Shown one piece after another: positions 37,706-45,656 of a stretch of 64,000 nt of DNA. Source of the stretch: Pseudoroseomonas cervicalis (GTDB taxonomy: Bacteria > Pseudomonadota > Alphaproteobacteria > Acetobacterales > Acetobacteraceae); contig NZ_JAUTAJ010000004.1 in NCBI RefSeq assembly GCF_030818485.1, positions 2,397,001 through 2,461,000 of the forward strand. Direction: 5' to 3'. The notes under the pieces are model-generated. The model was given only the letters and a program-made list of their open reading frames with translations. It made no database searches and was not told the DNA's origin. How positions within the stretch are numbered: position 1 is the stretch's first letter; each line of letters opens with the position of its first letter. Both the position numbers and the translations under genes were made by a program.

Positions 37706-38205
37706 GCACGCCGCTGCGGCTCGGCCTGCCCTTCGCCGCCGCGCTGCTGGTGGCGGACCAGCTGAGCAAATGGTGGATCCTGGAGGTGCTGCGCCTGCCG
37801 GAGATCCGCCAGGTGAAGCTGCTCGATCTCGGCGTCGCCGGCTTCGACCTGACCATGGTGTGGAATCGCGGCGTCACCTTCGGCCTGCTGGCCGGCGACA
37901 CCCTGCCGCACCGGCTGATGCTGGCCGGCCTGGCCCTGATCGTCTGCGCCGTGCTGCTGCGCTGGATGGCCCGGGCCGAGAACCGGCTGACCACCCTGGC
38001 GCTCGGCGGCATCGTCGGCGGGGCCATCGGCAATGTCATCGACCGCCTCCGCTTCGGCGCGGTGGTCGATTTCGCCGATGCCTGGGTGGGCAGTTTCCAC
38101 TGGTACGTCTTCAACCTGGCCGATGCGGCCATCGTCCTCGGCGTGGTGGCGCTGATCGGCGATGCCTTGTTCCGGCCACGCGCCACGGCTAAGGAATCGC
38201 CATGA
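37702..38205 (+). CDS. lspA: Lipoprotein signal peptidase
   Basis: 167-residue polytopic inner-membrane aspartic protease (signal peptidase II) that cleaves prolipoprotein signal peptides after diacylglyceryl transfer. Four transmembrane segments are visible. Catalytic aspartates lie in GNVIDRLRFGAVVDF and FNLADAAI. The ATG at 37702 overlaps the ileS stop (ATGA), and its own stop overlaps the next lipoprotein gene, giving a tightly coupled ileS-lspA-lipoprotein unit. Confidence 0.96.
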   Translation: MSTPLRLGLPFAAALLVADQLSKWWILEVLRLPEIRQVKLLDLGVAGFDLTMVWNRGVTFGLLAGDTLPHRLMLAGLALIVCAVLLRWMARAENRLTTLALGGIVGGAIGNVIDRLRFGAVVDFADAWVGSFHWYVFNLADAAIVLGVVALIGDALFRPRATAKESP

Positions 38206-38777
38206 GGCAGCTTCCCTTCCGCATCCCGGCCCGCGCCGCGCTCCTGCCGATGGCCTGCACGCTGCTGCTCGCCGGCTGCGGCGGCGACACGGCGCGCACG
38301 CTGGGCTTCACCCGCGACGCGCCGGACGAGTTCAGCGTGGTCACCCGCGCGCCGCTCTCCCTGCCGCCGACGCTCGGCAACCTGCCGGCGCCGCGCCCCG
38401 GCGCGCCGCGCCCGCAGGAGCTGCGCGGCCGCGCCGCCGGCGAGGCGGTGCTGGCCCCCGGCGCCGCCTTCGGCGTGGGCGCCGCCTCCGCCCCCTCGCG
38501 CGGCGAGAGCGCGCTGCTGGCCCAGGCCGGCGGCGGCGCCTCCCCCGACATCCGCTCGCGGGTGGATGAGGAGAGCACGCGGCTGGAGCAGCCCGACCGC
38601 TCCGTGGTCGACCGGCTGATGTTCTGGCGCGAGACCCCGCCGCCGGGCACCGCCCTCGACCCGCAGCGCGAGGCGCAGCGCCTGCGCGAGAATGCCGCCC
38701 TCGGCCGCAGCGTGGAGGATGGCGAGACGCCGATCATCCAGCGCCGCCGCCAGGGCCTGTTCCAGGGGCTGTTCTGA
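38202..38777 (+). CDS. DUF3035 lipoprotein
   Basis: 191 residues. The signal peptide ends in a lipobox (MACTLLLAGC, Cys near residue 26), so the protein is a substrate of the LspA encoded immediately upstream. The following RDAPDEFSVVTRAPLSLPPTL is the conserved core of the DUF3035 family, which sits beside lspA in many alphaproteobacteria. The rest is low complexity with a polar C-terminal helix. It is probably an envelope lipoprotein facing the periplasm; the function is unknown. Confidence 0.88.
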   Translation: MRQLPFRIPARAALLPMACTLLLAGCGGDTARTLGFTRDAPDEFSVVTRAPLSLPPTLGNLPAPRPGAPRPQELRGRAAGEAVLAPGAAFGVGAASAPSRGESALLAQAGGGASPDIRSRVDEESTRLEQPDRSVVDRLMFWRETPPPGTALDPQREAQRLRENAALGRSVEDGETPIIQRRRQGLFQGLF

Positions 38778-39037
38778 GCGCCCTGCCGAGCGGCGCCGCC
38801 CCGCAAGGCGCGGCGGCGCCCCCCTGCCCGGCCGGGGAGGTGGCGGAGGCCCCGCCACCGCACTGTCCCGCCGACGCGCCGCCGGAGGCCGGGCCCGGCC
38901 CGGCACAGGCGCCGGCAGCCGCGCGGGCAGCCGCGCCGGCATTGCTGGCCCCCCTGGCCCCCTCCCCGGCTGACGTCTCCGCCATGGCCGGTTTTTTCCC
39001 TGGCGCTGCCCTGCCCGCCGACCCATGTGAGGACGGC

Positions 39038-40462
39038 ATGTCCGCGCTCACCCGCCGCGCCGCGCTCGGCGCCGCCGCCGCCCTTCCCGCGCTTGCCCTG
39101 CTGCCGCCCGGCGCGGCGGCCCAGAGCGCGCCCGCCGCCCCGCCGCCGCCGCGCTTCGCCCCGCCGCCGGGCGAGCGCCCGCTCTTCGGCGCCAGCCAAT
39201 GGACCCTGCCCAACGGGCTGACCGTGCTGCATGCCGAGAACCGGCGCGCCCCGGTCGTGGCGCATTACGTCTTCTACAGCGCCGGCGCCGGCGAGGATCC
39301 GGAGGGCAGGTCGGGCCTGGCCCATTTCCTCGAGCACATGATGTTCAAGGGCAGCCGGAACGTCCCCTCGGGCGTGTTCTCGCGCCGCGTGGCGCGGGAG
39401 GGCGGGCAGGACAATGCCTTCACCTCGCGCGATGTCACCGCCTATCACCAGCATGTGGAGGCCACGCGGCTGGCGCTGGTGGCGGGCATGGAGGCGGACC
39501 GCATGGCCACCGCCCTGTTCCCCGCCGACGAGATCGAGGCCGAGCGCCAGGTGGTGCAGGAGGAGCGCCGCCAGCGCACCGAGAGCACGCCGCGCGGCCG
39601 CTTCCGCGAGGCCTGGGACGCCGCCTTCTGGGGCCGCCAGCACTGGCGCGGCCGGCCGCTGATCGGCTGGCCCGACGAGATCGCAGCGCTGTCGCGCGAC
39701 GACATGCTGGAATTCTACCGCCGCTACTACACCCCGGCCAATGCCACGCTGGTGGTCACCGGCGCGATCGCCCGCGAGGAACTCGCGAAGCTGGCCGAGC
39801 AGGATTACGGCGGCATCCAGGGCCGCCCGGCCCCCTATGACAAGGCGCGGCGCGAGCGGGCCCCCGCCCCCTCCGTGCCGCAGGATGACCGGCTGGTGCA
39901 GCGCGACCCGAGCGTGCGCGAGGCGGTGTTCCTGCGCGGCTGGATCGCCCCGTCGCTCCCCGCCGGCGGCGAGGCGGCGCGGCATTGCGACCCGCTGGAG
40001 GTGCTCTCCCACCTGCTCGGCGGCGGCCAGGGCTCGCGCCTGCACAGGGCGCTGGTGGAGGCCGGCCTCGCCGTCTCCGCCGGCTGCGCCTATGACGGCG
40101 ACGCCATCGGCATCGGCAATCTGGAAATCTATGTGACGCCGCGGCGCGAGGCCTCGACCGCCGCGATCGAGGCCGCCGTCACGGCCGAGATCACCCGCCT
40201 GCTCGACCAGGGCGTGACCGAGGCCGAGGTGGCGCGCTCCAGCCGCCAGCTCACCGCCGGCACGCTGCTGGCGCTCGACAGCCTGGGCACCGCGCCGCGC
40301 ATCCTGGGCAGCGCGCTGGCCAATGGCATGCCGCTGGAGAGCATCGAATACTGGCCGGCGCGCATCCGCGCCGTCACCCGCACCCAGGTGGAGGCCGCCG
40401 CCCGCCATGTGCTGGCCCGCCCGGCGATGAGCGGCTGGCTGCTGCCGGAGGGCGCGGCATGA
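39038..40462 (+). CDS. M16 zinc peptidase, catalytic member
   Basis: 474 residues. The signal-like N-terminus with a twin arginine (LTRRAALGAAAALPALALL) suggests export to the periplasm. The inverted zinc motif HFLEH (H-x-x-E-H) is near residue 96, with the third ligand Glu about 75 residues later (EAERQVVQEE). It degrades or processes peptides. The ATG at 39038 has an AGGA site. It is the first of an active/inactive pair, the usual M16 arrangement in alphaproteobacteria after lspA. Confidence 0.92.
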   Translation: MSALTRRAALGAAAALPALALLPPGAAAQSAPAAPPPPRFAPPPGERPLFGASQWTLPNGLTVLHAENRRAPVVAHYVFYSAGAGEDPEGRSGLAHFLEHMMFKGSRNVPSGVFSRRVAREGGQDNAFTSRDVTAYHQHVEATRLALVAGMEADRMATALFPADEIEAERQVVQEERRQRTESTPRGRFREAWDAAFWGRQHWRGRPLIGWPDEIAALSRDDMLEFYRRYYTPANATLVVTGAIAREELAKLAEQDYGGIQGRPAPYDKARRERAPAPSVPQDDRLVQRDPSVREAVFLRGWIAPSLPAGGEAARHCDPLEVLSHLLGGGQGSRLHRALVEAGLAVSAGCAYDGDAIGIGNLEIYVTPRREASTAAIEAAVTAEITRLLDQGVTEAEVARSSRQLTAGTLLALDSLGTAPRILGSALANGMPLESIEYWPARIRAVTRTQVEAAARHVLARPAMSGWLLPEGAA

Positions 40463-41748
40463 GCGGCAGCGCCCCCACCCCGCAGGCCGCCGGGACCAGC
40501 GGCTTCTCCCTGCCGATCCAGGTGGTCGAGGGGGGCGGCTTCACCGCCTGGCTGGCCGAGGATCATTCGGTCCCCGTGGTCAGCCTGGCCTGGTCCTGGC
40601 CGGGCGGCGCCGCGCTGGACCCCGCCGGGCAGGAGGGCGCCTCGGCGCTCGCCGCCGCGCTGCTGACCGAGGGCGCCGGCGATCTGGACGCGCTGGCCTT
40701 CGCCGACGCGCTGCGCGACGAGGGCATCGGCCTGGATTTCGGCGCCGACCGCGACAGTTTCAGCGGCAGCCTGCGCGCCCTGGCCCCGGCCCTGCCGGAG
40801 GCGGTGCGGCTGGCGCGGCTGGCGATGACCGCGCCGCGCCTGGCCGAGCCCGATGTGGCGCGGCTGCGGGCGCAGGCCATCGCCCGTGCCCGGCAGGCGC
40901 TGGAAGGGCCGCGCGGCCGCGCCGCCCGCGCCTTCTGGGCCGAGGCCTATCCCGACCACCCGGCCGGCCGCCCCGCCGCCGGCACCGAGGAGAGCCTGGC
41001 CGCGCTGACCGTCGAGCAGCTGCGCGCCGCGCTCGCCCGCCCGCTGCATCGCGGCCCCGGCCTGCTGGTCGCGGCGTCGGGGGCCATCGACGCCGCCGGC
41101 CTCGCCCGGCTGCTGCCCGAGCTGTTCGGCGCCCTGCCCGAGGGCGCGGTGCCGCCAGCGCCGCCCCTGCCGGAATTCCGCCGCTTCGGCACCCAGGTGG
41201 TGCCGGTGGCGGCCTCGCAATCGACCATCCTGTTCGGCCAGCAGGGCATCCCGCTGAACGACCCGGATTGGGAGACGGCGCAGATCGTGCTGCGCATCCT
41301 CTCCGGCGGCGGCTTCACCGCCCGCCTGACCCGCTCGATCCGCGAGGCGCGCGGCCTGACCTATGGCATCTCGGCGGGGCTCGACAGCATCTTCGCGCAG
41401 AGCGTGCTGGTGGGCGGCTTCGCCACCGCCAATGCCCGGGTGGGCGAGGCGCTGGCGCTGCTGCGCGAGGAATGGAAGCGCATGGCCGATGCCGGGCCGG
41501 AGGCGGCCGAGATGGAGGAGGCCGTCGCCTACATGACCGGCAGCCAGCCGCTGCAATTCACCGACAGCCGCCGCATCGCGGCGACGCTGCTGGCGATGCG
41601 GCGCAATGGCCGCCCGCTGGACTGGCTGGAGAAGCGGCCCGCCCGGCTGGCCGCGGTGACGCAGCCGGCGGCGGCGAAACTCGCGGCGCGGCTGCTCGTT
41701 CCCGACCAGCTTTCGATCACTGTCGCAGGGCAGCCCGAAGGTCTCTGA
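40459..41748 (+). CDS. M16 peptidase-like, non-catalytic partner
   Basis: 429 residues of the M16 fold without the zinc motif: at the position of HFLEH it reads GASALAAALL. The conserved R/Y pair region REARGLTYGI is retained, as in non-catalytic beta-like subunits. It overlaps the catalytic gene by four bases (ATGA), which supports a heterodimer. It lacks an evident cleavable signal peptide, so how it reaches the partner (if the partner is exported) is unclear; either the pair is cytoplasmic or its N-terminus is atypical. Confidence 0.88.
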   Translation: MSGSAPTPQAAGTSGFSLPIQVVEGGGFTAWLAEDHSVPVVSLAWSWPGGAALDPAGQEGASALAAALLTEGAGDLDALAFADALRDEGIGLDFGADRDSFSGSLRALAPALPEAVRLARLAMTAPRLAEPDVARLRAQAIARARQALEGPRGRAARAFWAEAYPDHPAGRPAAGTEESLAALTVEQLRAALARPLHRGPGLLVAASGAIDAAGLARLLPELFGALPEGAVPPAPPLPEFRRFGTQVVPVAASQSTILFGQQGIPLNDPDWETAQIVLRILSGGGFTARLTRSIREARGLTYGISAGLDSIFAQSVLVGGFATANARVGEALALLREEWKRMADAGPEAAEMEEAVAYMTGSQPLQFTDSRRIAATLLAMRRNGRPLDWLEKRPARLAAVTQPAAAKLAARLLVPDQLSITVAGQPEGL

Positions 41749-41913
41749 GCCCGGGCGGCGCGCCGCCCGCCGGCCGGGACCCTGGGGCCGGCCGGGGGTC
41801 GCGGCGCCGCCCGGCTGCTGGCCGGGCCGTGATCCGTCCCCGCCGCCGGGGGCCTTGCCGTTTGCGGCAGGGCCTCTAGCCTGCGGCGCACACGCCGTGA
41901 GGGGGATGACGGG

Positions 41914-43575
41914 ATGACCACAGCGCGCGAGACGGCCTGGAGCCGGGTCGAGGAACTGGCGCGCCGGCCGGGGGCGGGGGCGATCCGTGCCCTGTTCGCC
42001 GCCGATCCGCAGCGTTTCGAGCGGTTCCACCGCGAGGCCTGCGGCATCCTGCTCGACCTCTCCAAGACCTCGATCGACGACCAGGCGATGGCCGGGCTGC
42101 TGGAGCTGGCCCAGGCCTGCGACGTGCTGCCGCGGCGCGACGCCATGGCGGCGGGCGAGATCGTCAACACCACCGAGAAGCGCGCCGTGCTGCACATGGC
42201 GCTGCGCGCGCCGCGCGGCGCCGGCTATCGCGCGCGGCTGCCGGAGGGCGGCACCGAGGATGCCTCGGCCTCGGTGGACGAGACGCTGGCGGCGATGAAG
42301 CGCTTCACCCGCGCCATCCATCGCGGCGAGATCCGCGGCGCGACGGGCGAGACCTTCACCGATGTCATCAATATCGGCATCGGCGGCTCCGATCTCGGCC
42401 CCTACATGATCGGCCGGGCGCTGTGGAACGCCCGCTCGCCGATGCGGCCGCTCTATCTGGCCAATGCCGATGCGCACAATTGGGAGGCGATCCGGCCGCG
42501 GCTGAACCCGCACCGCACCCTGGTGCTGATCGCGTCGAAGACCTTCACCACCGCCGAGACCATGGCCAATGCGCGCATCGTGCGCGGCTGGCTGGAGCAG
42601 AATCTGGGCGAGATGGGCGCCCGCCGCCATCTGGTGGCGCTGTCCACCAACCATGAGGCGACGGCCGCCTTCGGCGTGGCGCCGGAGCGCGTCTTTGGCT
42701 TCCATGACTGGGTCGGCGGCCGCTTCTCGCTCTGGTCGGCGATCGGGCTGTCCATCGCGCTGTCCTGCGGCTGGACCGCCTTCTCCAACCTGCTGGCCGG
42801 CGCGCGCGCCATGGACGAGCATTTCCTGACCGCGCCGCCGGAGCGCAACCTGCCGCTGCTGCTGGCGCTGACCACCATCTGGCATGTCAACGGGCTCGGC
42901 CTGCGCAGCCAGGCCATCCTGCCCTATGACCACCGCCTCTCCCGCTTCCCCGCCCATCTCCAGCAGCTGGAGATGGAGAGCCTGGGCAAGAGCGTGACGC
43001 TGGACGGCCACAAGGTGGCGCGCGAGACCGGCCCGGTGATCTTCGGCGAGCCCGGCACCAACGCGCAGCATTCCTTCATGCAGCTGCTGCACCAGGGCAC
43101 CACCCCGGTGCCGGCGGATTTCGTGCTGGTCGCCAATCCCGACCATCCCTTTGCCGAGAATCACCGCCTGCTGCTCTCCAACGGCCTGGCCCAGGCCGAG
43201 GCGCTGCTGCGCGGCCGCTCGACCGAGGAGGTGGAGCAGGAGATGCGCGCCGCCGGCGTGGCCGAGGCGGAGATCCGCCGCCTCCTGCCGCACCGCCTGT
43301 TCCCGGGCGACCGGCCCAGCACCACCCTGCTGCTCGACAAGCTCGACCCCGCCTCGCTCGGCGCGCTGGTGGCGCTGTATGAGCACAAGGTGTTCTGCCT
43401 GGGCGCGCTGTGGGACATCGACGCCTTCGACCAATGGGGCGTCGAGCTGGGCAAGCAGCTGGCCAAGTCGATCCTGCCGGAGCTGGAGCCGGAGGGGCAG
43501 ATCGGCCGCCACGACCCCTCCACCGCCGGCCTCATCACCCGCATCCGCGACCTGCAATACGCCGCCGCCGACTGA
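41914..43575 (+). CDS. pgi: Glucose-6-phosphate isomerase
   Basis: 553 residues converting glucose 6-phosphate to fructose 6-phosphate. Conserved stretches: INIGIGGSDLGPYM (sugar-phosphate loop), SKTFTTAETM, ALSTNHEA, and the PGI signature around GGRFSLWSAIGL. The active-site Glu lies in FGEPGTNAQHSFMQLLHQG. The C-terminal Lys lies in QWGVELGKQLA. The start lies 165 bases after the M16 pair; the gap holds a perfect GGGCGGC/GCCGCCC palindrome near 41754-41769 and may contain the promoter. Confidence 0.97.
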   Translation: MTTARETAWSRVEELARRPGAGAIRALFAADPQRFERFHREACGILLDLSKTSIDDQAMAGLLELAQACDVLPRRDAMAAGEIVNTTEKRAVLHMALRAPRGAGYRARLPEGGTEDASASVDETLAAMKRFTRAIHRGEIRGATGETFTDVINIGIGGSDLGPYMIGRALWNARSPMRPLYLANADAHNWEAIRPRLNPHRTLVLIASKTFTTAETMANARIVRGWLEQNLGEMGARRHLVALSTNHEATAAFGVAPERVFGFHDWVGGRFSLWSAIGLSIALSCGWTAFSNLLAGARAMDEHFLTAPPERNLPLLLALTTIWHVNGLGLRSQAILPYDHRLSRFPAHLQQLEMESLGKSVTLDGHKVARETGPVIFGEPGTNAQHSFMQLLHQGTTPVPADFVLVANPDHPFAENHRLLLSNGLAQAEALLRGRSTEEVEQEMRAAGVAEAEIRRLLPHRLFPGDRPSTTLLLDKLDPASLGALVALYEHKVFCLGALWDIDAFDQWGVELGKQLAKSILPELEPEGQIGRHDPSTAGLITRIRDLQYAAAD

Positions 43576-43633
43576 GGCGCTTGCCGCCCCCCTCCCCTGG
43601 CGAAACCGGGGGGGGCGGCGCTACATCCTGGGC

Positions 43634-45496
43634 ATGGACCGCATCCGCCTGCTTTCCGCCACCACCGCCGACCGCATCGCGGCCGGCGAGGTGGTCGAGC
43701 GCCCCGCCGCCGCGGTGAAGGAGCTGGTGGAGAACGCGCTGGATGCCGGCGCCACCCAGATCGTCGTGGCGCTGGAGGGCGGCGGTGTCGGCCGCATCCT
43801 GGTCGAGGATGACGGCCAGGGCATGAGCCCGGCCGATCTGGCGCTGTGCATCGAGCGCCACGCCACCTCCAAGCTGCCGGAGGAGGCGGCGCTGTTCCGC
43901 ATCGCGACGCTGGGCTTCCGCGGCGAGGCGCTGCCCTCGATCGGCGCGGTCGCGCGGCTGACCCTGACCAGCCGCGTGCCGGGTGGCGAGGCCTTCCGCA
44001 TCGATGTCGAGGGCGGCGCCAAGAGCGAGATCCGCCCCGCCGCCGGCGCGCCCGGCACCCGTGTCGAGGTGCGCGACCTGTTCTATGCCACCCCGGCGCG
44101 GCGCAAATTCCTCAAGACGCCGGCCACCGAATCCGGCCATGCGGTGGAGGCGGTGAAGCGCCTGGCGCTCGCCTGGCCCGAGGTCGGCTTCCGCATGGAG
44201 GTCGAGGGGCGGACGGTGCTGAACCTGGCCGCCGGCGACCGCCGCACCCGGCTGCAGGCGCTGCTCGGCCCGGATTTCGCCCGCGCCGCCGTGCCCGTCT
44301 CCGGCGGGCGGGAGGAGCTGGCCCTGCAGGGCTTCGCTGGCCTGCCGACCCTGACCCGCGCCACGGCGGCGGAGCAGCATCTGGTGGTCAATCGCCGCCC
44401 GGTGCGCGACCAGCTGCTGCGCGCGGCGCTGCGCGTCGCCTATCGCGACCTGATCGCCCCCGGCCGCCACCCGGTCGCCGCCCTGTTCCTGGAGCTGCCG
44501 CCCGAGCTGGTGGATGTGAATGTCCACCCGATGAAGACCGAGCTGCGCTTCCGCGACGCCGCCGCGGTGCGCGGCGCGCTGATCTCGGCGCTGCGCCGGG
44601 CGCTGGCCATCGGCGCCGCCGATTCCCCCACCGCCACGCCAAGGGACGAGAATGAGGAGGAGGGCCCGGCCTGGCCGGTGGCGGGCCGCGGCTGGCCGGG
44701 CCCCGCCGGCCCCATGGCCGGCGAGCCCGCCGGGTCCTGGGCCGCGCCGCCAGGCGACGACCCCGCCCCCTTCCCCGGCTTCGCCGAGACCGCGCCGCCG
44801 CCGGGCGAGCCGCGGATGCATGGCTTCTCCTGGCAGCCCGGCCTGCGCCTGCCCGCCCCCCGCCCGCGCCCCGAACCCCCGCTCCAGGCGCCGCTGCCCT
44901 CGCCGGAGGAGGAAGGTCCGCTCGGCCGCCCGGTGGCGCAGCTGCTGGAGACCTACATCCTGGCCGAGGCGCCCGATGGCGCCCTGGTGCTGGTCGACCA
45001 GCACGCGGCGCATGAGCGGCTGACCCATGAGCAGCTGAAGACCCAGCTGCTGGAGGGCGGGGTGCGCACCCAGCCTTTGCTGATCCCGGCCGTGGTCGAA
45101 CTGCCCGCCACCGACGCCGCCCGCCTGCTGGAAGCGGCGCCGACCCTGGCCCGGCTCGGCCTGGAGATCGAGGATTTCGGCGCGGCGACGCTGCTGGTGC
45201 GCTCGCTGCCCGCCCTGCTCGGCAATCCCGACCCGGCGCCGCTGCTGCGCGACCTCTGCGCGGAACTTGCCGAATGGGAGGAAAGCACGGCGCTGGAACG
45301 CCGGCTGGACGCGGCCATCGCAAGGCTGGCATGCCATGGCTCGATCCGCGCCGGGCGCCGCCTCAACCCGGCCGAGATGAGCGCCCTGCTGCGCCAGATG
45401 GAGGCGACACCGCGCGCCTCCACCTGCTCCCACGGGCGGCCGACCTGGCTGCGCATGGGCAAGGCCGAGCTGGAAAAGCTGTTCGGGCGGCGCTGA
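43634..45496 (+). CDS. mutL: DNA mismatch repair protein MutL
   Basis: 620 residues. The N-terminal GHKL ATPase has ELVENALDAGA, DDGQGM and GFRGEALPSIGAV. A Pro-rich linker (about residues 330-420) leads to the C-terminal dimerisation domain. That domain carries DQHAAHERLTHE, an exact DQHA(x)2E(x)4E endonuclease metal motif, so this MutL should nick DNA itself as in bacteria without MutH. It starts 58 bases after pgi, and repeat A begins 17 bases after its stop. Confidence 0.96.
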   Translation: MDRIRLLSATTADRIAAGEVVERPAAAVKELVENALDAGATQIVVALEGGGVGRILVEDDGQGMSPADLALCIERHATSKLPEEAALFRIATLGFRGEALPSIGAVARLTLTSRVPGGEAFRIDVEGGAKSEIRPAAGAPGTRVEVRDLFYATPARRKFLKTPATESGHAVEAVKRLALAWPEVGFRMEVEGRTVLNLAAGDRRTRLQALLGPDFARAAVPVSGGREELALQGFAGLPTLTRATAAEQHLVVNRRPVRDQLLRAALRVAYRDLIAPGRHPVAALFLELPPELVDVNVHPMKTELRFRDAAAVRGALISALRRALAIGAADSPTATPRDENEEEGPAWPVAGRGWPGPAGPMAGEPAGSWAAPPGDDPAPFPGFAETAPPPGEPRMHGFSWQPGLRLPAPRPRPEPPLQAPLPSPEEEGPLGRPVAQLLETYILAEAPDGALVLVDQHAAHERLTHEQLKTQLLEGGVRTQPLLIPAVVELPATDAARLLEAAPTLARLGLEIEDFGAATLLVRSLPALLGNPDPAPLLRDLCAELAEWEESTALERRLDAAIARLACHGSIRAGRRLNPAEMSALLRQMEATPRASTCSHGRPTWLRMGKAELEKLFGRR

Positions 45497-45513
45497 AGGC
45501 CGGGCGCGGGTTC

Positions 45514-45656
45514 TTGAGAGGGGCTTTGCCCCTCTCAAACTCTCCCCACCAAAGGCCTGAGGCCTTTGGAAACCCATTTGTCGGGACCCAACTGAAGGCG
45601 GGTGCAGGGGACCCTGTCCCCTGCTGGGGGTGTTTGAGGGGGCAAAGCCCCCTCAA
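45514..45656 (+). repeat. Palindromic intergenic repeat family A, copy 3
   Basis: TTGAGAGGGGC-TTT-GCCCCTCTCAA (45514-45538), CCAAAGGCC-TGA-GGCCTTTGG, GCAGGGGAC-CCT-GTCCCCTGC and TTGAGGGGGC-AAA-GCCCCCTCAA (45634-45656). Same orientation as the other two copies. It fills the gap between convergent mutL and pheT, ending at the base before the pheT stop codon. Confidence 0.93.

Noticed and set aside
40129..43557. A 1142-codon minus-strand frame opposite the M16 genes and pgi
   Set aside because: Antisense shadow of pgi and the M16 pair; composition is typical of GC-driven noncoding translation.
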